64,000 bases of DNA from positions 173,054 through 237,053 of the forward strand of contig MKUZ01000006.1 of assembly GCA_001899065.1 (NCBI GenBank), written 5' to 3'. Below are positions 46,394 to 54,708 of the stretch, in pieces. The position numbers were made by a program, and so were the translations under genes. Below the pieces are notes generated by a model that did not search any database, had not been told where the DNA came from, and saw only the letters and a program-made list of their open reading frames with translations. The stretch comes from Devosia sp. 66-22. GTDB lineage: Bacteria; Pseudomonadota; Alphaproteobacteria; Rhizobiales; Devosiaceae. Each line of letters opens with the position of its first letter. The first letter of the stretch is position 1.

Positions 46394-48292
46394 ATGGCCG
46401 ACAGGCGTATCCACCTGGTCTTCAAGACCCATCTCGATATCGGCTTCACCGATCACGCGGCGCGCGTGCGGCGGCAGTATCACGAGCAGTTCATTCCGCA
46501 GGCGATCGCGACGGGCGAGCATTTCTACGCCGAGAATCCGGAGCGTCCGGCCTTCATCTGGACGACGGGCGCCTGGCTGATCCACGACCATCTCGCGACG
46601 CAGGATGCGGACAAGGTCAGGCGGCTCGAACGCGCGGTCGAGCGCGGCCTGATCGCCTGGCATGCGCTGCCTTTCACCACGCACACCGAGCTGATGTCCC
46701 CTGCCCTGTTCCGCGCCGGGCTGAGCTACGGGCAGGAACTCGACAAGCGCTTCGGCCGAACCACCAGCGCCGCCAAGATGACTGACGTGCCCGGGCACAC
46801 GCTGGGCATGGTGCCACCCATGGCACAGGCTGGAATCACATTCCTGCATCTGGGCGTCAACACGGCAAGCCCCGTACCCGACGTGCCGCCGATCTTCCGC
46901 TGGCGCGCGCCCGACGGCGCAGAGATCGTCGTGATGTATCAGGGTTCATACGGCGAGACGGATTTCCCCGCGGGCCCCGACACAGGACTGAGTTTCGCGC
47001 ATACGAGCGACAATATCGGACCGCAAAGCGTGGCCCAGACGGTGGACGTGATGCGCGCGATGCAGCACGCGCACCCCGATGCCGAGATCGTCGCCTCGAC
47101 GCTCGACGCGTTCGGGGCGCAGATGTGGGCACGGCGGGAGCAGTTTCCCGTGGTGACGCAGGAGATCGGCGACAGCTGGATCCACGGCACCGCGAGCGAC
47201 CCGCACAAGCTGGCGCAGTTTCGCGCACTGCAGCGGCTCCATGACGGCTTCGACGAGCCGACACCGGAGCGGCGGGCCTTCGGCCGCGGGCTGACGCTGG
47301 TGGCCGAACATACCTGGGGCGTCGACATCAAGACCTATCTGCGCGACGAGACCGCGTGGGACCGCACCGATTTCGATGCCGCACGGGCGAACGACTACCG
47401 CTTCGCCTATGCCGAGCAATCGTGGACCGAACAGCGCGCATACATCGCCGCGGCGCTGGCGTCGCTTGCACCGGCGGATCGTGCGGCTGCCGCGGGTGCG
47501 TTGAGCGAGCTCGACGTTCCGGCAGCGAACGACGCCGCCGCCGGCACGGCCCTTCGCGACAATGGCTGGACGGCCGATCTCGACGCGGCGACCGGCGACA
47601 TTGCGCAGCTCACGGCGCCGGACGGCACTGTCATTGCCGGCGTGGACGGTTCGCTGCTCGGCTACCGCCACGAAAGCTACGACTCGACGGAGCTGCAACG
47701 GCACCTCGACAGCTACCTCCAGCACCGCGCCGAATGGGCGGTGCTCGACCACGACAAGCCGGGGCTCGACAGGGCTCGCACGGCGGAGACAGCGGCGTTC
47801 GCACCGCTGCACAAGGGTGGCGGCATCGCCCAGATGCCGGATCGGGCGCAGGCCGAACTGGGCGCTCCCGCACGGGTGGAGCTTTCGATCCGCGGCCTCG
47901 ACGCGCGGCGTGTCGAGATCAGGCTCGTGCTGCGCGACAAGCCGGCCAACCGCATGCCCGAGGCGGGCTTCCTGTCGCTGACGCCGGCGGGCGCCGCGGA
48001 CTGGGCCCTGCGCAAGATGGGCCTGTGGAACGATGGCAAGAACATCGTTCGCCGCGGCGGCGGGCAGTTGCAGGCGGTCGAGGCGGTACGGGCCGGCGAG
48101 ATCACCGTCACGCCGCTCGACAGCGCGCTCGTCGCGCCGGCGGGCGCACCGTTCATGCCGTTCCAGCCGGAAGAACCCGACTACGGCAGAGGCGTGCGCT
48201 TCAATCTCTACAACAACAAATGGGGCACCAATTTCCCCATGTGGTGGGAGGGCAGCATCGCCTTCCGCTTTGTGCTCGACCTCGGCGGCTAG
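46394..48292 (+). CDS. DUF5054 protein with GH38-like (alpha-mannosidase-type) N-terminal domain
   Basis: A 632-residue protein. The opening HLVFKTHLDIGFTDHAARV matches the GH38-type metal motif (H13, D15). KMTDVPGHTLG near 128-138 offers a candidate nucleophile (D131), as in alpha-mannosidases. The rest matches the DUF5054 pattern I know for this opening motif, with a C-terminal beta-sandwich (about 430-632). There is no signal peptide, so it would act on imported material in the cytoplasm. It is co-transcribed with the LacI regulator (five-base gap) and divergent from the importer. Activity is unproven; mannoside or related glycoside cleavage is the best guess. Confidence 0.78.
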   Translation: MADRRIHLVFKTHLDIGFTDHAARVRRQYHEQFIPQAIATGEHFYAENPERPAFIWTTGAWLIHDHLATQDADKVRRLERAVERGLIAWHALPFTTHTELMSPALFRAGLSYGQELDKRFGRTTSAAKMTDVPGHTLGMVPPMAQAGITFLHLGVNTASPVPDVPPIFRWRAPDGAEIVVMYQGSYGETDFPAGPDTGLSFAHTSDNIGPQSVAQTVDVMRAMQHAHPDAEIVASTLDAFGAQMWARREQFPVVTQEIGDSWIHGTASDPHKLAQFRALQRLHDGFDEPTPERRAFGRGLTLVAEHTWGVDIKTYLRDETAWDRTDFDAARANDYRFAYAEQSWTEQRAYIAAALASLAPADRAAAAGALSELDVPAANDAAAGTALRDNGWTADLDAATGDIAQLTAPDGTVIAGVDGSLLGYRHESYDSTELQRHLDSYLQHRAEWAVLDHDKPGLDRARTAETAAFAPLHKGGGIAQMPDRAQAELGAPARVELSIRGLDARRVEIRLVLRDKPANRMPEAGFLSLTPAGAADWALRKMGLWNDGKNIVRRGGGQLQAVEAVRAGEITVTPLDSALVAPAGAPFMPFQPEEPDYGRGVRFNLYNNKWGTNFPMWWEGSIAFRFVLDLGG

Positions 48293-48717
48293 TCGCCCAG
48301 CCGGCCATGCTCGTGCGTGCCGTCGGCGAGGATTTCGATCACGCGGCACTCGCCGACGTGACCATGCGCGCAATTGTCCGCCATCCGTTCGAGCTCGCGC
48401 TCCAGCGCGCGGAGGCGACTGATGCGCGCGCGCACTTCGAGCAGGCGATCACGGGCGATGGCGTCGGCGGCCGCGCAGGACTGCTGCGGATTGTCCTGCA
48501 GGGAGAGCAGCGTGCGGATGGCGTCGACGTCGAAGCCGAGCTCCCGCGCATGGCGGATGAAGGCGAGCCGCTTGAGCTCGTCGTCGCCATAGAGGCGCCG
48601 GTTGCTGCCGGTGCGCGGCGGCGCCGGAAGCAGGCCGATCTCCTCGTAGTAGCGGATGGTGGGCACCTTGACGCCGCTCTGTTCGGCGGCGCGCCCGATG
48701 GGAAATCCTGCGCTCAT
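48289..48717 (-). CDS. MerR-family metal-responsive regulator, ZntR/CadR-like
   Basis: A 142-residue activator. The N-terminal winged helix (FPIGRAAEQSGVKVPTIRYY, then EEIGLLPAPPR) is followed by a long dimerisation helix. The metal site looks like that of ZntR: a Cys in NPQQSCAAAD and a C-terminal loop CAHGHVGEC. A +2 metal such as Zn, Cd or Pb is therefore likely, rather than Cu. The ATG at 48717 is preceded within ten bases by an operator-like sequence also found in the promoter of the divergent ATPase. The stop overlaps the DUF5054 gene end by four bases. Confidence 0.88.
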   Translation of the reverse strand: MSAGFPIGRAAEQSGVKVPTIRYYEEIGLLPAPPRTGSNRRLYGDDELKRLAFIRHARELGFDVDAIRTLLSLQDNPQQSCAAADAIARDRLLEVRARISRLRALERELERMADNCAHGHVGECRVIEILADGTHEHGRLGD

Positions 48718-48724
48718 TGCTATT

Positions 48725-48739
48725 CTCCAGTGACTATAG
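48725..48739. promoter_or_regulatory. MerR-type operator upstream of the regulator gene
   Basis: CTCCAGTGACTATAG resembles the dyad CTCCAGTGGCTAGAG in the ATPase promoter (13 of 15 bases identical). It ends eight bases from the regulator ATG, suggesting autoregulation and a very short leader. Confidence 0.6.
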
Positions 48740-48806
48740 ATTAGGGCGCCCGCCCGCGAGGTGAAAGGGGCCGGGGGGCCCTCTCCGTCTCGTGATCGAT
48801 TGGGCC

Positions 48807-48837
48807 TTGATCCTCCAGTGGCTAGAGGTTGTACGCC
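48807..48837 (+). promoter_or_regulatory. MerR-regulated promoter of the metal ATPase gene
   Basis: A -35 box TTGATC (48807-48812) is followed by a 19-base spacer carrying the dyad CTCCAGTGGCTAGAG (48813-48827). The position for the -10 box is 48832-48837. The over-long 19-base spacer with a central dyad is the signature of MerR-activated promoters, and CadR/ZntR operators look alike. Confidence 0.72.
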
Positions 48838-48863
48838 AGCGCTCAATTGAAGGAGCGACTCGA

Positions 48864-51089
48864 ATGGCAGACCCCGTGATCGACACGAAATTCCGGGTGG
48901 ACGGAATGGATTGCGCCGCCTGCGCGCAGAAGATCGACGCGGCGACGCGCCGGGTTTCGGGCGTTTCGGACGTAGAGGTGTCGGTGACCGCCGGGGTGAT
49001 GAAGGTGACCCACGCGGCGCAGACCGATCTCGACGAGATCGTCCGGCGAGTCGACAGCGTGGGCTACCGCGCCGCGCCGCTGGCCAAGGCGGAGGTCCCT
49101 GTGGCAACCCCAAGCGCAGCGGGCGGACATGACCACGATCACGACCATGATCACGATCACGGCGGTGACCAGCAGGACAAGCTGGAGGGCCTGCACGGCC
49201 ATGACCACGGCAGCGCGGATGGTCCGTGGTGGATGGCGCGCAAGGCACAATTGACGCTGCTGTGCGGCGCCGCCATCGCGGCGGCGTTTGTCCTCGTCCG
49301 CTTCTTCCCCGACTACCACCAGTGGATCTTCACGGCAGCGATGCTGGTGGGGCTGATCCCGATCGCGCGGCGGGCCTTCATGGGCGCCATCAACGGCGCG
49401 CCGTTCACGATCGAGACGCTGATGACGGTCGCGGCGGTGGGCGCGGTGTTCATCGGCGCCAGCGAGGAAGCGGCCGTCGTGGTGATCCTGTTTCTCGTGG
49501 GCGAACTGCTCGAAGGCATCGCCACCGGCCGAGCGCGCGCCAGCATCAAGGCGCTGGCGGATCTCGTGCCCAAGATGGCGCTGGTCGAAGCCAATGGCGC
49601 CACCACGGAGGTGCCGGCGGAGAGGCTGAGGGTCAACAGCATCATCCTCGTCCGGCCCGGCGACCGGATTGCGGCCGACGGCGTCATCGTGTCGGGCGAG
49701 AGCGCCGTGGACGAAGCCCCGGTCACCGGCGAGTCGATGCCCAAGCGCAAGGCCGAGGGCGACGAGGTCTATGCGGGCACGATCAACGCCGAAGGCGCGC
49801 TGCGCGTCCGGGTCACGGCCGCCGCCGCCGACAACACGATCGCCCGCATCGTCAAGCTGGTGGAAGAGGCGCAGGAATCGAAGGCGCCGACCGAGCGGTT
49901 CATCGAGAAATTCTCGCGCTACTACACGCCGGGCGTCATGATCGTTGCCGCCCTGATCGCGATCGTGCCGCCGCTGGTGGCCGGGCAGAGCTGGAGCGAG
50001 TGGGTCTACAAAGGCCTCGCTGTGCTGCTGATCGGCTGCCCGTGCGCGCTGGTGATCTCGACGCCCGCCGCCATCGCCGCGGCACTCTCGGCGGGGGCGC
50101 GGCGCGGCCTGTTGATGAAGGGCGGCGCGGTGCTCGAGGGCCTGGGCAAGGTCAACCAGGTGGCGCTCGACAAGACCGGCACGCTGACCGAGGGCAAGCC
50201 CAGGGTCACCGACGTCATCGGCGTCGCGCGCAGCGAGCACGACGTGCTGCGCCTCGCGGCGGCGCTCGAGATCGGCTCGAGCCATCCGCTCGCCACGGCG
50301 ATCCTAGCGAAGGCCGCCGAGAAGGGCATCGCGGTCGAAGCGGCGCTGGCCGGCGGCGCGGTCGGGGGCAAGGGTGTCACCGGGCGCGTCGGCGAGGATC
50401 AGCTGTTCCTCGGCTCGCCGCGCGCGGCTGCCGAGAAGTTCAAGCTGCCGGCCGAGCTCGAGGCGCGGATCACCGCGCTCAATGACGAGGGCAAGACGGT
50501 GTCGGTGCTGCTGGTCAATCGCGCGGTGGCCGGTGCCATCGCCATGCGCGACGAACCGCGCGACGACGCGAGGGACGGCATCGCCGCGCTGAAGCGAATC
50601 GGCGCCGAGGTGGTGATGCTCACCGGTGACAACAAGCGCACCGCCTCCGCCATTGCCGCCGAGCTCGGCCTCGAACCGCGCGCCGAGCTGCTGCCCGAGG
50701 ACAAGCAGAAGATCGTCGGCGAGCTGCGCGCGCAGGGCAAGGTCGTCGCCAAGGTCGGGGACGGCATCAACGATGCCCCCGCGCTCGCGGCGGCCGATGT
50801 CGGCATCGCGATGGGCGGCGGCACCGACGTGGCGCTCGAGACGGCGGACGCCGCCGTGCTGCATGGCCGCGTGATCGACATCGCCAACATGATCGTCCTG
50901 TCGCGGGCCACCACGAGCAACATCTGGCAGAACATCGCCATTTCGCTCGGCCTCAAGGGCTTCTTTCTCGTCACGACCGTGATGGGCGTGACGGGACTGT
51001 GGCCGGCCATCCTCGCCGACACGGGCGCGACCGTGCTGGTGACCGCCAATGCGATGCGCCTGCTGGCCTGGCGAGGCATCGAGAGATAG
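48864..51089 (+). CDS. zntA: Zn/Cd/Pb-exporting P1B-type ATPase, ZntA-like
   Basis: A 741-residue P-type ATPase. The start is ATG 48864, eight bases after AAGGAG; a longer frame from 48792 would run through the promoter. An N-terminal heavy-metal domain has GMDCAAC near residues 15-21, and a His-Asp run lies at 89-99. The transmembrane metal site CPC is at 392-394, the phosphorylated Asp at D436 (DKTGTLTEG), and GDGINDAP lies in the hinge region. CPC with a DKTGT and a ZntR-type regulator indicates efflux of divalent soft metals. It is divergent from its MerR regulator. Confidence 0.93.
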   Translation: MADPVIDTKFRVDGMDCAACAQKIDAATRRVSGVSDVEVSVTAGVMKVTHAAQTDLDEIVRRVDSVGYRAAPLAKAEVPVATPSAAGGHDHDHDHDHDHGGDQQDKLEGLHGHDHGSADGPWWMARKAQLTLLCGAAIAAAFVLVRFFPDYHQWIFTAAMLVGLIPIARRAFMGAINGAPFTIETLMTVAAVGAVFIGASEEAAVVVILFLVGELLEGIATGRARASIKALADLVPKMALVEANGATTEVPAERLRVNSIILVRPGDRIAADGVIVSGESAVDEAPVTGESMPKRKAEGDEVYAGTINAEGALRVRVTAAAADNTIARIVKLVEEAQESKAPTERFIEKFSRYYTPGVMIVAALIAIVPPLVAGQSWSEWVYKGLAVLLIGCPCALVISTPAAIAAALSAGARRGLLMKGGAVLEGLGKVNQVALDKTGTLTEGKPRVTDVIGVARSEHDVLRLAAALEIGSSHPLATAILAKAAEKGIAVEAALAGGAVGGKGVTGRVGEDQLFLGSPRAAAEKFKLPAELEARITALNDEGKTVSVLLVNRAVAGAIAMRDEPRDDARDGIAALKRIGAEVVMLTGDNKRTASAIAAELGLEPRAELLPEDKQKIVGELRAQGKVVAKVGDGINDAPALAAADVGIAMGGGTDVALETADAAVLHGRVIDIANMIVLSRATTSNIWQNIAISLGLKGFFLVTTVMGVTGLWPAILADTGATVLVTANAMRLLAWRGIER

Positions 51090-51145
51090 CGCCGCACAGA
51101 TAGCAGCCGGACACAGCGACGACGCCCTTGCTGGAGGCGGCGCCG

Positions 51146-52198
51146 ATGTCTAAGCAGGTGCTCATTCTCAGGGCGTCAATCCGGTTGGAGCGTGCGGCAG
51201 TGAAGGATGATCCGGCGCCGGGCAAGGTGACGATCGCCGACGTGGCGCGCCTTGCCGGCGTCTCCAAGGCCGTGGCGTCGCGGGCGCTTTCGCCCGAGCG
51301 CCGGCCGGTGTCCGACGAAAAGCGCGAGCGCGTGCTGGCGGCAGCGCGGCAGTTGGGCTTTCGCGTAAACCTGCTGGCGCAGAGCCTCACCACCAAGACG
51401 GTCAACCTGGTCGCGGTGGTGGTCAACCATATCCACGACCTCAGCGACCTCGACCTGTTCGACGAGCTGCTGGCGCAGACGCAGGCGGTGGGCAAGCAGG
51501 TGATCCTCATCCGCGTCGGTTCCGTCGCCAAGGTCGACGAGTTCCTGCGCCAGGGCGTCGCCTACCATGTCGACGCGGCGCTGGTGTTTTCCGATTTCGC
51601 CGATGCCGCGACGGTGCGGCAGATGTTCCGCACCGAGCAGGTGATCATGCTCAACGGGCGGCACGACAGGCTCTCTCCCGCCATCATCCCCGACGACGCG
51701 CAGGGGATCGACGAGGCGGTCGCGCATGCCGCCGGACGCGGGGCGAAGACAGCGGCGCTCGTTACGGGCCGCGCCACCTCGCTGGTCGAACAGGCGCGCG
51801 TCGCCGCTTACAAGGCGGCACTCAAGCGGCACGGCATCCGGCTGAGCAAATCGGTGCAGGGCGACTATTCGTATGCCAGCGGCCACGCCGCCGCCGGAGA
51901 GCTCGGCCCGTCGCTGCCCGATGCCGTGTTCTGCACCTCGGACGCCATGGCGATGGGCATTCTCGATGTGTATCGCGAAAAGTTCGCGCGCGGCGACGGC
52001 AAACGGTTCGCTCTCTACGGCTTCGACGATCTGTCGCTGCTCGATTTCGACGCTTATCCGATCGCCTCGATCGGCTACGACAAGTCGGTGTTCGTGCGCG
52101 AGATGGTGCGGATGATCGCTGAGCCCGGACATTTCCAGCCGGGCATGCCGCCCGTGCTGATCCCGACGCGGTTCATCGCGCGCAGCACCGCAGCCTGA
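51146..52198 (+). CDS. LacI-family transcriptional regulator
   Basis: A repressor of about 350 residues. The start ATG 51146 follows GGAGG by eight bases; a TTG at 51128 is a weaker option. About 30 residues precede the helix-turn-helix (TIADVARLAGVSKAVASRAL). The effector domain includes VNLVAVVVNHIHDLSDLDLF and ends FDDLSLLDFDAYPIASIGYD. It faces an amino-acid-type import operon, an unusual partner for a LacI-family repressor. A TGAAACCGGTTTCA palindrome upstream of that operon (56067-56080) is a candidate binding site. Confidence 0.86.
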   Translation: MSKQVLILRASIRLERAAVKDDPAPGKVTIADVARLAGVSKAVASRALSPERRPVSDEKRERVLAAARQLGFRVNLLAQSLTTKTVNLVAVVVNHIHDLSDLDLFDELLAQTQAVGKQVILIRVGSVAKVDEFLRQGVAYHVDAALVFSDFADAATVRQMFRTEQVIMLNGRHDRLSPAIIPDDAQGIDEAVAHAAGRGAKTAALVTGRATSLVEQARVAAYKAALKRHGIRLSKSVQGDYSYASGHAAAGELGPSLPDAVFCTSDAMAMGILDVYREKFARGDGKRFALYGFDDLSLLDFDAYPIASIGYDKSVFVREMVRMIAEPGHFQPGMPPVLIPTRFIARSTAA

Positions 52199-52205
52199 GA
52201 CGTTT

Positions 52206-52229
52206 CGGGGCCGCCCGAAGGCGACCCCG
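52206..52229. terminator. Terminator-like stem-loop between convergent LacI and binding-protein genes
   Basis: CGGGGCCGCC pairs with GGCGACCCCG (one mismatch) around a CGAA tetraloop, between stop codons at 52198 and 52243. There is no long U-tract. It could work in both directions. Confidence 0.68.
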
Positions 52230-52242
52230 ATTGATCAGCCCC

Positions 52243-53034
52243 TTACCAGATGGGGTTGAGGGCCGGCGGGTTGGCGGTTTCGCCCCACCACTTCTTGTAG
52301 TTGGCTTCGTAGGCGCCCGACTGGATGTAGTCGGACACGAACATGTCGAGCCAGCGGACGAACTCGATGTCGCCCTTGGCGACCGCGATGCCGATCGGAT
52401 CGTTCGAGTAGAGGCCCGGCAGCGTCACCAGCGAGGGGTTCTGCGTGGCGAGGTAGTCGAGCAGCGACGAATCTTCGATCGCGGCGTCGACGCGCTTCTG
52501 CTGGAGCTGCAACACGCCATCGGGGGCGAACTGGTCGACGTAGACGAGCTCGGCGGTCGGGACGGCGTCCTTGATGAACGTCTCGCCGGTGGTGCCGCGA
52601 CCGACAACGATCTTCTTGCCGGCGAGGCCTTCGAGCGAGGTGATGCCCGAATCCGCCTGCACGATCACGCGCAGACCGGCGCGGTTGTAGGGGATCGTGA
52701 AGTTGACCGACTCGGCCCGCTTGAGCGTCGCCGAGGTGTTGGCGACCACGATGTCGAGCTGGCCGGAGACCAGCATCGAGATGCGCGCGTCACCCGACAC
52801 GTCGGTGAACTCGACGGGCAGGCCCAGCTTCTCGCCGATCATGGTGGCGACGTCGACGTCATAGCCGACCGGATTGTTCTGCGCATCGCGGAAGCCGATG
52901 GGCTCGCCGCCCAGCGACACGCCGATCCGCACCACGCCACGCGCACGGATGTCGTCGAGCATACCGGCGGTGGCCGGCAGGGCCGAGGCAGCGACGAGCG
53001 CCAGCGCGGCCAGGGTAGTCATGAGCTTCTTCAT
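52243..53034 (-). CDS. Amino-acid-type periplasmic binding protein (family 3)
   Basis: A 263-residue SBP_bac_3 protein. The signal peptide ends PATAGML near residue 23. The mature segment RGVVRIGVSLGGEPIGFRD and the later GQLDIVVANTSATLKRAESV match the family. The ligand-pocket residues differ from those expected for Glu or Arg binders, so specificity cannot be read. It is the last gene of an operon that includes a glycosylasparaginase-like hydrolase. A ligand such as glycosylasparagine, a beta-aspartyl compound or an N-glycosyl amino acid is plausible. Confidence 0.9.
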   Translation of the reverse strand: MKKLMTTLAALALVAASALPATAGMLDDIRARGVVRIGVSLGGEPIGFRDAQNNPVGYDVDVATMIGEKLGLPVEFTDVSGDARISMLVSGQLDIVVANTSATLKRAESVNFTIPYNRAGLRVIVQADSGITSLEGLAGKKIVVGRGTTGETFIKDAVPTAELVYVDQFAPDGVLQLQQKRVDAAIEDSSLLDYLATQNPSLVTLPGLYSNDPIGIAVAKGDIEFVRWLDMFVSDYIQSGAYEANYKKWWGETANPPALNPIW

Positions 53035-53053
53035 TGGGATGTTCCTCCGTTTG

Positions 53054-53971
53054 TCACGCCGTTCTCGCGGGCCGGAGCTCAGGTTCCGGCATCGAGCTTT
53101 CCCAGAGCCAGTAGCGAATCTCGCCCTCGCACTGGAAATTCACGACCTCATGGTTGCCCCTGGCATCGAGGGCGTGGATCACCACGCCGCCAAGGAAACC
53201 ACCGGTCAACTCGTTCAGCTCATCGACGGCGAGCTTGATGGCATCGCCGAGCGAGTAGCCGAGTTTCATGGCGAGAACGATGGTGCGCGAGGTTGCGCAA
53301 CGTATCGTCATCTCGCCGGTATGGGTGCAGGCCGCCGCGCCGTAGCGGCTGTCGGCATAGAACCCCGCTCCAGGAATCGGGCTGTCGCCGAGACGGCCGG
53401 GATACTTCCAGGCCCAGCCGGAGGTGGAGGTCGCCGCGTGTATCCCCCGCGCCGTGTCCGCCGAAAGCCACACGGTCGTGTCGCGGACGCGTTCGGGATC
53501 GGTGATGGTCTTGAGCAGCGGCGCGAGCGGCGTGTCGGGGAAGGCCGCCGCCTGCTCCGGCGTCATTTCCTTGACGAGCCGCTCCCACCAGACGCGCTTG
53601 CTGTCGGCCATAAGGACGTCGTCAACGGAGAAACCGGTTTCAGTCGCAAAGCGTCGCGCGCCCTCGCCGGTGAGCATTACATGCGGCAGCTGCTTCATGA
53701 CCTCATGGGCGAGCTTCGCCACCGGCAGCGTGTTGGGGACGGCGCCGACGGCGCCGATCTGGCGCGTATTGCCGTCCATCACGCCGGCATCGCACTCCAT
53801 GACGCCCAGCATGTTGGGCCAGCCGCCATAGCCGACGCTGCGCACCCTGGGTTCGGCCTCGACCTTGGTGATCCCCTCGACCATGGCGGTGAGGCTGTCG
53901 GCGCCGGACCTCAGCATCTCGACCGTGGTGGGGAAGCCGGGCCAGGCCTCGGCATTGGCAAGCAGCAGCAT
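53054..53971 (-). CDS. N4-(beta-N-acetylglucosaminyl)-L-asparaginase-like Ntn hydrolase
   Basis: A 305-residue member of the asparaginase 2 / aspartylglucosaminidase family. DAGVMDGNTRQIGAVGAVPN is a family landmark, and SGWAWKYPGRLGDSPIPGAG matches the substrate-pocket block of aspartylglucosaminidase. These precursors self-cleave before a Thr that becomes the nucleophile. The best candidate is T165 in VRDTTVW, replacing the usual HDTIG motif, so the neighbouring His and Gly are changed. No signal peptide is seen; it would act in the cytoplasm on an imported amide. Its start overlaps the ATPase gene stop by one base. Confidence 0.82.
   Translation of the reverse strand: MLLLANAEAWPGFPTTVEMLRSGADSLTAMVEGITKVEAEPRVRSVGYGGWPNMLGVMECDAGVMDGNTRQIGAVGAVPNTLPVAKLAHEVMKQLPHVMLTGEGARRFATETGFSVDDVLMADSKRVWWERLVKEMTPEQAAAFPDTPLAPLLKTITDPERVRDTTVWLSADTARGIHAATSTSGWAWKYPGRLGDSPIPGAGFYADSRYGAAACTHTGEMTIRCATSRTIVLAMKLGYSLGDAIKLAVDELNELTGGFLGGVVIHALDARGNHEVVNFQCEGEIRYWLWESSMPEPELRPARTA
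53630..53641. promoter_or_regulatory. Operator-like palindrome inside the glycosylasparaginase-like gene
   Basis: GAAACCGGTTTC is a perfect 12-base palindrome, identical to the core of the upstream operator (56067-56080). It may be an auxiliary LacI-family site inside the operon or chance; it lies about 2.4 kb from the main site. Confidence 0.3.
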
Positions 53972-54705
53972 CAGTCTTTCCGCATCTTGGACAGGAACTG
54001 CGCGACGCGCGGCTGTGCGAGACCGCCATCGGGCGCGAAGAATTGCTCGGCCGGCAGGTCGACCAGCAGCTTCCCCTTCTCGAGGAAGACGATGCGGTCG
54101 GAAATCTGTCGGGCGAACTCGATTTCGTGGGTGACGAACAGCATCGTTGTCCCGTCGGTCGCGAGCTTGGCGAGGATCGCCAGGACCTCGGCCGTCATCT
54201 CGGGGTCGAGCGCCGACGTCACCTCGTCGAGCAGCAGGTAGCGCGGTTTCATCGCCAGCGCCCGGCAGATGCCGACACGCTGCCGCTGTCCACCCGAAAG
54301 CTGTGAGGGATAGGCATCGGCGCGGTCGCCGAGGCCGACAGAGGCGAGCAGCGCCCTGCCCTCTGCTTCCGCCTCGGCCTTTGGGCGCTTCAAGACCTCG
54401 ACCGGCGCGAGCGTGATATTCTGCAGCGCCGTCATATGCGGGTAGAGATTGAACAGCTGGAACACGGTTCCGGAGCGCTTGCGCGCCTCGGCGAGGTCGC
54501 GCGGCTTGCTGACGTCGAAATCGTCGACGGTGATGCGGCCATCATTGAGCTTTTCGAGGCCGTTGATGCAGCGGATCAGCGTCGACTTGCCCGAGCCCGA
54601 GGAGCCGAGGATCGACACCACCTCGCCGGGACTGACGGTGAGGTTGACGCCGTCGAGGACGATGACGTCGCCAAAGGCCTTCTTGACGTTTTCGACTTTC
54701 AGCAT
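53971..54705 (-). CDS. Polar amino acid ABC transporter ATPase, GlnQ-like
   Basis: A 244-residue ATPase with Walker A GSSGSGKST near 33-41, signature [15 protein letters not shown] near 138 and Walker B LLLDEVTSALDPE near 160. The EV variant is common in amino-acid importers. VTHEIEFARQ provides the switch His. It powers the two HisM/GlnP-like permeases encoded just upstream. Confidence 0.94.
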   Translation of the reverse strand: MLKVENVKKAFGDVIVLDGVNLTVSPGEVVSILGSSGSGKSTLIRCINGLEKLNDGRITVDDFDVSKPRDLAEARKRSGTVFQLFNLYPHMTALQNITLAPVEVLKRPKAEAEAEGRALLASVGLGDRADAYPSQLSGGQRQRVGICRALAMKPRYLLLDEVTSALDPEMTAEVLAILAKLATDGTTMLFVTHEIEFARQISDRIVFLEKGKLLVDLPAEQFFAPDGGLAQPRVAQFLSKMRKD

Positions 54706-54708
54706 GGA

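Noticed and set aside
48792-48863. Longer N-terminus for the metal ATPase
   Set aside because: The extension would translate through the MerR-type promoter, while ATG 48864 has AAGGAG at good spacing and begins just before the metal-binding domain.
49128-49160. Possible tandem DNA repeat or CRISPR-like unit
   Set aside because: It is the coding sequence of a His-Asp run with varied codons; there are no spacers.
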